A DNA stretch of 38,393 nt from Bacteroides sp. CAG:530. GTDB lineage: Bacteria > Bacteroidota > Bacteroidia > Bacteroidales > Bacteroidaceae. Position numbers and translations under genes: made by a program. Of the stretch, positions 8,141-16,180 are shown piece by piece (the stretch's first letter is position 1; every line of letters starts with the position of its first letter). The notes under the pieces were generated by a model that was not told where the DNA came from, ran no database searches, and saw nothing but the letters and a program-made list of their open reading frames with translations. The stretch is taken from NCBI GenBank assembly GCA_000434735.1, contig FR881214.1, positions 1 to 38,393 of the forward strand, given 5' to 3'.

Positions 8141-8815
8141 ATGTATTGGATTTTATTTATCGGTATCGCTATTATCAGCTATATTGTACAACACAACGTA
8201 CAGAGCAAGTTCGACAAGTATTCTAAAATTCCTATAGCTAACGGCATGACGGGAAGAGAAATCGCAGAAAAGATGCTTCACGACAATGGTATATATGATG
8301 TAAAGGTTACTAGCGTAGGCGGAATGCTTACCGATCATTATAACCCATCTAATAAAACAGTGAATTTGAGCGAAGGCGTATATAATACGTGTAGCGTATC
8401 GGCAGCGGCAGTTGCTGCGCACGAGTGCGGACATGCCGTTCAGCACGCTCGCGCCTATGCTCCGTTACAGTTGCGCTCGGCGTTGGTTCCGGTAGTGCAG
8501 TTCTCATCGTCTATCGTTTCGTGGGTATTGCTGGCAGGTATTTTCATGGTTAATACATTTCCTCAGCTGTTGCTTATCGGTATCTGTCTGTTTGCTATGT
8601 CTACCTTATTCAGCTTTGTAACTCTTCCGGTAGAGATAGACGCAAGCCGTCGTGCGCTGGTATGGCTTAACAGAGCCGGCATCACCAATGCATTTAACCA
8701 TCAGCAGGCACAGAGTGCGCTCAAGGCGGCGGCTTATACATACGTAGTTGCAGCGCTTAGCTCGTTGGCTACACTTGTTTATTATATCATGATTTATAGC
8801 AACCGTCGTGACTGA
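8141..8815 (+). CDS. YugP-like membrane neutral zinc metallopeptidase
   Basis: This 224-aa integral membrane protein of the Zn_peptidase_2 (YugP) family starts with a membrane helix (residues 1-15). It carries the zinc site HECGH (about 92-96, in VAAHECGHAVQH), and two or three further hydrophobic helices follow. The conserved downstream stretch LPVEIDASRRAL supplies the acidic residues typical of the family. The length is normal. The physiological substrate of this family is not established. Confidence 0.9.
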   Translation: MYWILFIGIAIISYIVQHNVQSKFDKYSKIPIANGMTGREIAEKMLHDNGIYDVKVTSVGGMLTDHYNPSNKTVNLSEGVYNTCSVSAAAVAAHECGHAVQHARAYAPLQLRSALVPVVQFSSSIVSWVLLAGIFMVNTFPQLLLIGICLFAMSTLFSFVTLPVEIDASRRALVWLNRAGITNAFNHQQAQSALKAAAYTYVVAALSSLATLVYYIMIYSNRRD

Positions 8816-8830
8816 TAATCTCATTTTCAT

Positions 8831-8838
8831 TATCTTTG
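8831..8838 (+). promoter_or_regulatory. Candidate -7 element of hisS
   Basis: TATCTTTG matches TAnnTTTG, 30 nt before the chosen hisS start codon. The -33 region has no clear TTG. Confidence 0.5.
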
Positions 8839-8868
8839 CACCCAATAAAATAAAATAAAACATTGATT

Positions 8869-10233
8869 ATGGCAGCAAAACCGGGTATACCAAAAGGAAC
8901 AAGAGACTTTTCGCCTGTAGAGATGGCGAAGCGTAATTATATATTCAACACCATTCGCGAAGTTTTTTATCTGTATGGATTTCAGCAGATTGAGACTCCG
9001 TCTATGGAGAATTTGTCGACTTTGATGGGCAAGTATGGCGACGAAGGCGACAAGTTGCTTTTCAAGATTCAGAACTCAGGCGATTATTTCTCTGGACTTA
9101 CCGATGAGGAATTGTTGAGCCGTAACGCCGCTAAGTTGGCTAGCAAGTTCTGCGAGAAAGGATTGCGTTATGATTTGACAGTGCCGTTTGCACGCTACGT
9201 GGTGATGCATCGCGATGAGATAACATTCCCTTTCAAGCGTTTCCAGATTCAGCCGGTTTGGCGTGCCGACCGTCCGCAGAAGGGTCGTTACCGCGAGTTT
9301 TATCAGTGCGATGCCGACGTGGTAGGCAGCAACTCTTTGCTTAACGAAGTAGAATTGGTTCAGATGATAGATACTGTGTTCCGCAAGTTCGGTATTCGTG
9401 TTTCTATCAAAATCAATAACCGTAAGATTCTTTCGGGTATTGCCGAAATCATTGGCGAGGCTGACAAGATTGTAGATATCACCGTAGCCATCGATAAGCT
9501 CGATAAGATTGGTCTTGATAATGTGAATGCCGAGTTGGCTTCTAAGGGTATTCCGCAAGAGGCTATCGACAAGTTGCAGCCTATTATCTTGCTGAGCGGA
9601 ACAAACGAAGAGAAGTTGGAAACTTTGAAGACCGTTTTGGCGGCTTCGGAAACTGGTTTGAAGGGTGTAGAAGAAAGCGAATTTATCTTGAAAACCATTG
9701 CAGGACTTGGTATTCAGTCGGATGTAGAGCTTGATTTGACTTTGGCGCGTGGACTTAATTACTACACCGGAGCCATTTTCGAAGTTAAGGCTCTCGATGT
9801 ACAGATAGGAAGTATCAGCGGTGGTGGCCGTTACGATAACCTTACCGGCGTGTTCGGTATGGAAGGCGTGTCGGGCGTAGGTATTTCGTTCGGTGCAGAC
9901 CGTATTTATGATGTATTGAATCAGCTCGACCTTTATCCTAAGGATGCTGTAGACGGAACCCAGTTGTTGTTCGTCAACTTTGGCGAGGCTGAGGCTGCAT
10001 ACGTACTTCCTGTTTTGGCTAAGGTGCGTGCGGCTGGCATTCGTGCCGAGATTTATCCGGATAGTGCTAAGATGAAGAAGCAGATGGGATACGCTAACAA
10101 CAAAGCCATTCCGTTTGTTGCCATCGTAGGCGAAAACGAGATGAACGAAGGTAAGCTTACATTGAAGAACATGACTACTGGCGAGCAGTCGTTGGTTACT
10201 CCCGACGAACTGATTGACGCTATAAAAGCTTGA
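8869..10233 (+). CDS. hisS: Histidyl-tRNA synthetase
   Basis: This 454-aa cytoplasmic class II aminoacyl-tRNA synthetase charges tRNA-His. The N-terminus AKPGIPKGTRDFSP is the family hallmark. Motif 2 is RYREFYQCDADVVG, the histidine-binding signature is LARGLNYYTGAIFEV, motif 3 lies around SGGGRYDNL, and the C-terminal anticodon-binding domain is complete. I chose ATG 8869 over the in-frame TTG at 8863 because it starts the conserved N-terminus and follows the -7 element at a normal distance. Confidence 0.96.
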   Translation: MAAKPGIPKGTRDFSPVEMAKRNYIFNTIREVFYLYGFQQIETPSMENLSTLMGKYGDEGDKLLFKIQNSGDYFSGLTDEELLSRNAAKLASKFCEKGLRYDLTVPFARYVVMHRDEITFPFKRFQIQPVWRADRPQKGRYREFYQCDADVVGSNSLLNEVELVQMIDTVFRKFGIRVSIKINNRKILSGIAEIIGEADKIVDITVAIDKLDKIGLDNVNAELASKGIPQEAIDKLQPIILLSGTNEEKLETLKTVLAASETGLKGVEESEFILKTIAGLGIQSDVELDLTLARGLNYYTGAIFEVKALDVQIGSISGGGRYDNLTGVFGMEGVSGVGISFGADRIYDVLNQLDLYPKDAVDGTQLLFVNFGEAEAAYVLPVLAKVRAAGIRAEIYPDSAKMKKQMGYANNKAIPFVAIVGENEMNEGKLTLKNMTTGEQSLVTPDELIDAIKA

Positions 10234-10238
10234 TTGAT

Positions 10239-10652
10239 ATGGAAGAACGCGCAGTGAAACAGGTCATCGTGATGCGTAAGGATTTGAACATGCGCAAGGG
10301 TAAGATGATTGCTCAGGGTTCGCATGCTTCGGTAGATGCGCTGCTTTCTTTGTTCAGTTGCACGGAGGAAGACGGAAAGACCACGTTTACCCTAACGTAT
10401 GGCGATGATTCTCCGTTGGCAGAATGGCTTAACGGCTTGTACGCCAAGATTTGTCTGTACGTCAACTCAGAGGAGGAGCTTGTATCTCTATATCAGCGCA
10501 TACAAGATGAGAATCCGGAAATTCCGGTTTCGATGATAGTCGATGCCGGGCTTACGGAGTTTCACGGACAGGAAACTAAGACTTGCATCGGCATTGGCCC
10601 GTGGTGGGCTGACGAGATTGATGTTTTCACAAGCGATTTGAAATTGCTATAA
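10239..10652 (+). CDS. Pth2-type peptidyl-tRNA hydrolase
   Basis: This 137-aa protein belongs to the PTH2 family, the archaeal/eukaryotic type of peptidyl-tRNA hydrolase, which frees tRNA from stalled peptidyl-tRNAs. The diagnostic stretch MRKDLNMRKGKMIAQGSHAS holds the catalytic Lys, Gln and His region. The domain ends with the expected TCIGIGPWWADEID. The ATG at 10239, 5 nt after hisS stops, is preferred to an in-frame TTG that overlaps hisS. It is probably co-transcribed with hisS and acts in the same tRNA economy. A bacterial-type Pth1 may also exist elsewhere in the genome. Confidence 0.85.
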   Translation: MEERAVKQVIVMRKDLNMRKGKMIAQGSHASVDALLSLFSCTEEDGKTTFTLTYGDDSPLAEWLNGLYAKICLYVNSEEELVSLYQRIQDENPEIPVSMIVDAGLTEFHGQETKTCIGIGPWWADEIDVFTSDLKLL

Positions 10653-10672
10653 TTCATTATAAAGGCTTAATG

Positions 10673-10715
10673 TCCCGGCAAACAGCATTGTTATGTTGAT
10701 TTGCCGGGATTTTTT
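10673..10715 (+). terminator. Terminator of the hisS-pth2 operon
   Basis: TCCCGGCAAA (10673-10682) pairs perfectly with TTTGCCGGGA (10700-10709) and is followed by six T. It starts 20 nt after the hydrolase stop codon. Confidence 0.9.
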
Positions 10716-10763
10716 GTTAGTAAGATTCTTGTACATGGAAATTTACTCGTAAAATGCGGGAAA

Positions 10764-10800
10764 AAAGAATGCGAGTAGCGAAAAAAAACTCGTATTCTTT
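10764..10800. repeat. Hairpin with GAATGCGA/TCGTATTC arms in the convergent spacer
   Basis: AAAGAATGCGAG (10764-10775) and CTCGTATTCTTT (10789-10800) pair over 12 bp with one G-T. Related sequences CCATTCGCAT and CCATTCGTATTCTTT follow at about 10810-10850. The terminator at 36776-36808 uses the same GAATGCGA/TCGCATTC core. The convergent spacer 10653-10986 holds this and two terminators but no gene. Confidence 0.5.
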
Positions 10801-10904
10801 CATTCTGCCATTCGCATATTGCAGGCTGTCCATTCGTATTCTTTTATTATTTTATCACATTCTTTTTTTACCCCATCCAGAAGGTGCTGTGGGGCCGATT
10901 TCTT

Positions 10905-10955
10905 CTAAAAACAAGCAACTGAATTTTAGTTGATGAGCATTAACGCTTCAGTTGC
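10905..10955 (-). terminator. Terminator of rmuC
   Basis: GCAACTGAA (10915-10923) pairs with TTCAGTTGC (10947-10955). On the minus strand a T-rich tract follows (plus-strand A-rich 10905-10914). It lies about 30 nt past the rmuC stop codon. Confidence 0.65.
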
Positions 10956-10986
10956 CCTAGATAAAAGAATACTACATATAAGTATG

Positions 10987-12345
10987 CTATATCCTATCGT
11001 TTAGCATGTGGTCGTTCTCGTCTTTGCTTGCTATGCGTGGCGAGAACTGTTTCTTTGGGGTAATGCCTAGGTCTTTAAGCATTTCCGCTTGACGGACTAC
11101 ATTTCCGCGTCCGTTAGACAGTTGACCTAACGCTGTGTCGTATGCTGTTGAAGCCGATTTAAGTGTGTCGCCTATCTTTAGGAAGGTATCTGTAAATCCT
11201 ACCAATTTTTCGTATAACACTGTGCCTCTGTTTACTATCTCCATTATGTTTTTCTCCTGAAACTCACGTTTCCATAAGTCGAGGGCTAATCTCAGTGCGG
11301 CTATCAGGTTAGTGGGGCTCATCAATACTACCTTTTTCTTGTAGGCATAGTTCCATAAATCGGGCTCTTGCTGTAACGCCAATACGTATGCCGGTTCGTT
11401 TGGAACGAACATCATTACGAAATCTAATGACGACACATCGTATTTGGAATAATCCTTGGCACTAAGCTCATCGATATGCGCTTTTACCGAGGCGATATGC
11501 GCTTTCAGAAGTCGGTTTCTTTCGTCACCGTCGGTAGCTGCCACGTATCCGGCGTATGCCGTGAGCGATACTTTAGAGTCGATGATTACCTGTCGGTCGT
11601 CGGGGTACTTAACTATCACGTCAGGCTGCATTCGTTGTCCGTGCTCATTGCGTATCACTTCGCCGTTTTCGTCTTTCAGAAAACCTTGTCTGAAGTATTC
11701 CTCTCCCTCACGCAGACCAGAGTTTTCGAGTATCGTTTCCAGAATCATCTCTCCCCAGTTACCTTGCATCTTCGAATCGCCTTTCAACGCACGAGTCAGG
11801 TTGTTGGCGTCATCGCTAATCTGTTTGTTGAGCTGAACCAATTCTTTTATACGGTCTTCCAGAGAGAAGCGTTGCTTCGACTCCTTATCGTACACCTCTG
11901 CCACTTGGTGCTTGAACTCCTTCAGGTTTTCATCGAACGGCTTGAGCAGAGCACTTAGGCTCTCAGCACTCAACTTGTTGAAAGTCTCGGTTTTCTGCTG
12001 AAATATCTTGTTTGCCATGTTCTCAAACTCCAAGCTGAATCGCTTGTGAAGTTCTTCTGTCTCTTTTTGCTGGTTATTCAATTTCTCTTGCAAGGCTTTT
12101 CTCTCGGTAGAGACAGAAGCCGTATATTGCAACTGACGGTCAAACTCATTGCGTAGCTTTTCGTATTCCTTCTGTAGAGAGTTTATCTGTTGGGCTGCAC
12201 GTGCTTGCTCCGCAGCCACCATTTCGCGGCTATGCTTTTGTTCTGATTCTAATTGCGATTTCAATATCCCGCTCTTTCGTGCCGCAGCCATGTATCCGGT
12301 CAATACGCCCAGTAATGCTCCTACAGCCAAATAAATTATATCCAT
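10987..12345 (-). CDS. rmuC: RmuC-family DNA recombination protein
   Basis: This 452-aa protein has an N-terminal membrane helix (about 3-20), a long coiled coil rich in Gln, Glu and Lys (about 25-160), and the RmuC/DUF195 domain (about 185-410) with the conserved stretches GNWGEMILETILENSGL, PDVIVKYPDDRQVIIDSKVSL, FVMMFVPNEPAYVLAL and VVLMSPTNLIAALR. In E. coli RmuC limits recombination at short inverted repeats. A nuclease-like fold has been proposed, and the DSK within VIIDSKVSL is its candidate active region. It is a single-gene unit, convergent with hisS-pth2 and divergent from groESL. Confidence 0.93.
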   Translation of the reverse strand: MDIIYLAVGALLGVLTGYMAAARKSGILKSQLESEQKHSREMVAAEQARAAQQINSLQKEYEKLRNEFDRQLQYTASVSTERKALQEKLNNQQKETEELHKRFSLEFENMANKIFQQKTETFNKLSAESLSALLKPFDENLKEFKHQVAEVYDKESKQRFSLEDRIKELVQLNKQISDDANNLTRALKGDSKMQGNWGEMILETILENSGLREGEEYFRQGFLKDENGEVIRNEHGQRMQPDVIVKYPDDRQVIIDSKVSLTAYAGYVAATDGDERNRLLKAHIASVKAHIDELSAKDYSKYDVSSLDFVMMFVPNEPAYVLALQQEPDLWNYAYKKKVVLMSPTNLIAALRLALDLWKREFQEKNIMEIVNRGTVLYEKLVGFTDTFLKIGDTLKSASTAYDTALGQLSNGRGNVVRQAEMLKDLGITPKKQFSPRIASKDENDHMLNDRI

Positions 12346-12471
12346 ATATATAAGGTGTTTTTAGTAGATGGTGTAAACCGCAACAATGATACGTAAAAAA
12401 AACAGCTTCTACAAGTGCCATAAGAGTAAAAACGTAAAAATGGCAGTCGTGCGGTTACATGTCATATATAC

Positions 12472-12515
12472 TTTTGTCATTTTGTCAGACAGAAAGCTTT
12501 GGCATATTTTTCGCA
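12472..12515 (+). promoter_or_regulatory. Candidate sigma-54 promoter and activator site of groESL
   Basis: TTGGCATATTTTTCGCA (12499-12515) carries GG at 12501-12502 and GC at 12513-12514, exactly 12 nt apart as in -24/-12 sigma-54 promoters (consensus TTGGCACG-N4-TTGCA). Just upstream is a tandem repeat TTTTGTCA TTTTGTCA (12472-12487) that runs into GACAG, forming the palindrome TGTCAGACA (12483-12491), a candidate activator site. No CIRCE element or TAnnTTTG box is seen. The predicted start near 12525 falls at the base of a GCCCG/CGGGC hairpin (12527-12546), giving a leader of about 60 nt. Confidence 0.5.
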
Positions 12516-12584
12516 AGACTGAAATCGCCCGGTTGTGGTATCGGGCATTGAAATTTAAAATTAATAATATAAAAATATAGCACT

Positions 12585-12857
12585 ATGAACATTAAACCGT
12601 TAGCAGACAGAGTTCTGATTCTTCCGGCTCCGGCTGAAGAAAAAACAATTGGTGGTATTATCATCCCCGACACTGCAAAAGAAAAACCGTTGCAGGGTAA
12701 GGTAGTGGCTGTAGGCCATGGCACTAAGGACGAAGAAATGGTTCTTAAAGAAGGTGATACCGTATTGTATGGCAAATATTCAGGTACAGAAATAGAACAC
12801 GAAGGAGAAAAGTATTTGATTATGCGCCAGAGCGATATTCTTGCCGTTTTGGGATAA
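12585..12857 (+). CDS. groES: Co-chaperonin GroES
   Basis: This 90-aa co-chaperonin forms the heptameric lid over the GroEL cavity in the cytoplasm. The N-terminal strand IKPLADRVLILPAP, the mobile loop EEKTIGGIIIPDTAKEKP and the C-terminal stretch YLIMRQSDILAVLG are all typical. It lies 45 nt before groEL in the standard order. Confidence 0.98.
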   Translation: MNIKPLADRVLILPAPAEEKTIGGIIIPDTAKEKPLQGKVVAVGHGTKDEEMVLKEGDTVLYGKYSGTEIEHEGEKYLIMRQSDILAVLG

Positions 12858-12902
12858 TGTAAATGATGGTTTTATAAAGCAAAAAAAGAAAGGAAATTTA
12901 TT

Positions 12903-14537
12903 ATGGCAAAAGATATACTTTTTAACATTGACGCTCGTGATCAGTTGAAAAAAGGCGTTGACGAATTGGCTAACGCTGTTAAGGTAACCCTCGGCCCGAA
13001 AGGACGTAACGTTATTATCGAAAAGAAATTTGGTGCTCCACACATCACTAAAGACGGTGTTACTGTAGCTAAAGAAGTAGAATTGGCCGACCCGTTCCAG
13101 AACACAGGCGCACAGCTTGTTAAATCTGTAGCTTCAAAGACAGGCGACGATGCTGGTGATGGTACTACTACCGCTACCGTATTGGCTCAGGCTATCGTAG
13201 GCGTAGGTTTGAAGAACGTTACCGCAGGTGCTAATCCTATGGATTTGAAACGTGGTATCGACAAGGCTGTTGCTAAAGTAGTAGAATCTATCAAGTCTCA
13301 GGCTGAAAAGGTAGGCGATAACTACGATAAGATTGAACAGGTTGCTACCGTTTCTGCAAACAACGACCCTGTTATCGGTAAGTTGATTGCCGACGCTATG
13401 CGTAAGGTTTCTAAGGATGGTGTCATCACTATAGAAGAAGCTAAGGGTACTGATACTACCATCGGTGTAGTAGAAGGTATGCAGTTCGACCGCGGTTACT
13501 TGTCGGCTTACTTCGTAACAGATACAGAAAAGATGGAATGCGTTATGGAGCATCCGTACATCCTTATCTACGATAAGAAGATTTCTAACTTGAAAGATTT
13601 CTTGCCTATCTTGGAACCGGCAGTACAGAGCGGACGTCCTTTGTTGGTTATCGCAGAAGATGTAGACAGCGAAGCATTGACTACCTTGGTAGTTAACCGT
13701 TTGCGTGGTCAGTTGAAGATCTGTGCTGTTAAGGCTCCGGGCTTCGGCGATCGTCGTAAGGCTATGTTGGAAGATATCGCGGTATTGACAGGCGGTGTTG
13801 TTATCAGCGAAGAAAAGGGCTTGAAGTTGGAACAGGCAACAATCGAAATGTTGGGTTCTTGCGATAAGGTTACTATCTCTAAAGAAAACACTACTATCGT
13901 AAACGGTGCTGGTAACAAGGAAAACATTCAGGAACGTATCAACCAGATCAAGGCTGAAATGAAGAACTCTACTTCAGACTACGATAAGGAAAAATTGCAG
14001 GAACGTCTGGCTAAGTTGGCTGGCGGTGTAGCAGTACTTTACGTAGGTGCAGCTTCAGAAGTTGAGATGAAAGAAAAGAAAGACCGTGTAGACGATGCAT
14101 TGTGTGCTACTCGTGCCGCTATCGAAGAAGGTATCGTACCGGGCGGTGGTGTAACTTACATCCGTGCCATAGACGCTTTGGAAGGCATGAAGGGCGATAA
14201 CGCTGACGAAACTACCGGTATCGAAATCATCAAACGTGCTATCGAAGAGCCTTTGCGTCAGATTGTAGCTAACGCTGGTAAAGAAGGCGCCGTAATAGTT
14301 CAGAAAGTACGTGAAGGTAAAGGCGACTTCGGTTACAACGCTCGTACCGATGTTTACGAAAACTTGCACGCTGCAGGTGTAGTAGACCCGGCTAAGGTAA
14401 CTCGTGTAGCTTTGGAAAATGCGGCATCTATCGCTGGTATGTTCCTTACTACAGAATGTGTAATCGTAGAGAAGAAGGAAGACAAACCAGAAATGCCGGC
14501 TGCTCCGGGCATGGGCGGCATGGGTGGAATGATGTAA
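12903..14537 (+). CDS. groEL: Chaperonin GroEL (Hsp60)
   Basis: This 544-aa chaperonin subunit folds client proteins in an ATP-driven double ring with GroES. The nucleotide-binding motif GDGTTTATVLA (about residue 85), VTLGPKGRNV near 30, and the family signature AAIEEGIVPGGG near 405 are intact. The C-terminus is the usual Gly/Met-rich tail (APGMGGMGGMM). The length is standard, and the codon choice is that of a highly expressed gene. Confidence 0.99.
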   Translation: MAKDILFNIDARDQLKKGVDELANAVKVTLGPKGRNVIIEKKFGAPHITKDGVTVAKEVELADPFQNTGAQLVKSVASKTGDDAGDGTTTATVLAQAIVGVGLKNVTAGANPMDLKRGIDKAVAKVVESIKSQAEKVGDNYDKIEQVATVSANNDPVIGKLIADAMRKVSKDGVITIEEAKGTDTTIGVVEGMQFDRGYLSAYFVTDTEKMECVMEHPYILIYDKKISNLKDFLPILEPAVQSGRPLLVIAEDVDSEALTTLVVNRLRGQLKICAVKAPGFGDRRKAMLEDIAVLTGGVVISEEKGLKLEQATIEMLGSCDKVTISKENTTIVNGAGNKENIQERINQIKAEMKNSTSDYDKEKLQERLAKLAGGVAVLYVGAASEVEMKEKKDRVDDALCATRAAIEEGIVPGGGVTYIRAIDALEGMKGDNADETTGIEIIKRAIEEPLRQIVANAGKEGAVIVQKVREGKGDFGYNARTDVYENLHAAGVVDPAKVTRVALENAASIAGMFLTTECVIVEKKEDKPEMPAAPGMGGMGGMM

Positions 14538-14573
14538 TTCCCGAATAAATCGTATCGCGTAAGCGAATGACAT

Positions 14574-14618
14574 AAAAAAGTTGGGAGACTTCAGAAATGA
14601 GGTCTCCCAACTTTTTTT
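14574..14618. terminator. Bidirectional terminator between groEL and the phosphoesterase operon
   Basis: AAAAAAGTTGGGAGAC (14574-14589) pairs with GTCTCCCAACTTTTTT (14602-14617). With A's before and T's after the stem, it works in both directions and serves the convergent operons on either side. Confidence 0.92.
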
Positions 14619-14642
14619 ATGTCTATTTGTGTGTTGGGGCTG

Positions 14643-16145
14643 TTATTTTGCTTTTTTCAGCTTGATGTTATCGAGGAACCAGCGGCGTTGTGATTTGTTG
14701 GCTGCATCCCATTCTTTGGTGCGGATGGTTATCTTGGTTTTCGCTGTGATAGTCAATCCGCTGAGGCTTACATTTGCGTGAAGCCACGCCATCTTGTCGG
14801 TCTTTACAAACGAGTGGGAGAGGGTTGTAATTTCTGTGTCTTTGCCGTCTTCCGAAATCACTACGGCAAGTTTTGTATTATCGAAGTTATGCGATCCGGT
14901 TATCATCGGGCACCAGTCGAACGATAAAGTAAGTGCTTCGCCTGCCGGTATACCACTGATAGACGGAAGTGTGATTCCTGCTTCGAAGCTGGTTTTTCCG
15001 AACTTCAGATAGTTGCTTTGCAGATATACGGCATCGGCCATGTTGTTAGATGCATTACGGTATACCAATGTATATCCGCGAACTTTCTCCAGTTCGTTTA
15101 TGAATTCTGTACCTATTCCATCTGTTGTGAAGATGTTTGGAGCCTTGGCGTTGGCATCATCGTTCTCTACGGTTTGTCCGGCATTTCCTGCTTGTGCCCA
15201 CTGTGATACCCATTCAAAATCGTCGAAGAAGTAGACTGTTTCTACAGCTCCTTTATCTTCTATTTCTGTAGCCATAAGTTTAACTACAGGAGCCGCTACT
15301 CCGGCAAAGTATCCTTTAGCGGTTACGTTATGTCCGTTAAGTTCTGAAATATTCAGTTTCCCGGTGGCATCAGAAATGCTTGCGGCATAAGAAGCTCCGC
15401 TTATATTTATTTTGTTTCCGTCTAACACACCGCTTACGGAGATATATGTTCTGTCGGTAGAATTGTATTTATCTATAGTCTTTGTGATGTCTTCCGCTTC
15501 AGGGTAAGTTACAGCGTTTCCTGTAGAAACAGTCTGTACTTCATCTACCGCTACATAAGCGAGCGACTGCATATCTGTAGCTTTGCTTCCTTTCACAGAA
15601 ACTTTGTCGCCTATCTGTACTGTAGCGTTGCCCTGCATATACATGTTGCTTCCGTGTTCGGTATCGGTTGCCATGAATCCTTCGTCGGTGATGGCAGATA
15701 CTAACACGTTCTTTATTGATACTACAGTTTCGTCGGCCAGTGAATTAAGTTCACTAAGTTGGTATTCTTGGCAATCGCGATACTTGTCGCCTGCTTGCAT
15801 TACGATAACATCTGTGCGGCTGGCCAATGTAGCACCTTTGAAAACCAAAGTCGCCTTACGCGGATTATCGGTAGCTCCGTCACGCATATTGTCGGTTACA
15901 GATATGGTTACATCCATAGTTCCGTTGCCTTGTGCCGGAGAAACCGTAACCCAGTCGGGGCATTCCGATACCCAGTCGGCATCGGCATATACGGTTATTA
16001 TTTTCGAATCGGCCTCTTTAGCGTCAAAGCTCAAAGAAGAGGCGCTTGCCAATACTGCTTTCGATAATGAAGTCCCTTCGTTTTTGCTGCAACCCCATGA
16101 TAGGGTGAAGAGAAGAGATAACAATATGTAGTTAATATATTTCAT
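14643..16145 (-). CDS. BACON/OB-fold surface lipoprotein of a SusCD locus
   Basis: This 500-aa lipoprotein has a signal peptide with lipobox LSWGC (Cys19). A BACON-like Ig domain follows (about 35-115, with WVSECPDWVTVSPAQGNG). An OB-fold-like DUF5689-type domain comes next (about 120-205, starting YQLSELNSLADETVVSIKNV, with IQIGDKV-like turns), then a second similar module (about 210-290). A C-terminal beta-rich choice-of-anchor/cleaved-adhesin-like domain starts at FFDDFEW (about 303) and ends RRWFLDNIKL. It is the last gene of the operon, 35 nt after susD, and probably sits on the cell surface as a ligand-binding accessory, as SusE/F-position proteins do. The ligand is unknown. Confidence 0.75.
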   Translation of the reverse strand: MKYINYILLSLLFTLSWGCSKNEGTSLSKAVLASASSLSFDAKEADSKIITVYADADWVSECPDWVTVSPAQGNGTMDVTISVTDNMRDGATDNPRKATLVFKGATLASRTDVIVMQAGDKYRDCQEYQLSELNSLADETVVSIKNVLVSAITDEGFMATDTEHGSNMYMQGNATVQIGDKVSVKGSKATDMQSLAYVAVDEVQTVSTGNAVTYPEAEDITKTIDKYNSTDRTYISVSGVLDGNKINISGASYAASISDATGKLNISELNGHNVTAKGYFAGVAAPVVKLMATEIEDKGAVETVYFFDDFEWVSQWAQAGNAGQTVENDDANAKAPNIFTTDGIGTEFINELEKVRGYTLVYRNASNNMADAVYLQSNYLKFGKTSFEAGITLPSISGIPAGEALTLSFDWCPMITGSHNFDNTKLAVVISEDGKDTEITTLSHSFVKTDKMAWLHANVSLSGLTITAKTKITIRTKEWDAANKSQRRWFLDNIKLKKAK

Positions 16146-16180
16146 AATCCTTTTAAAATGCTTTTAGTAAATATGAATAA

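Noticed and set aside
12346..12584. CIRCE/HrcA operator upstream of groES
   Set aside because: No TTAGCACTC-N9-GAGTGCTAA or close variant is present on either strand.
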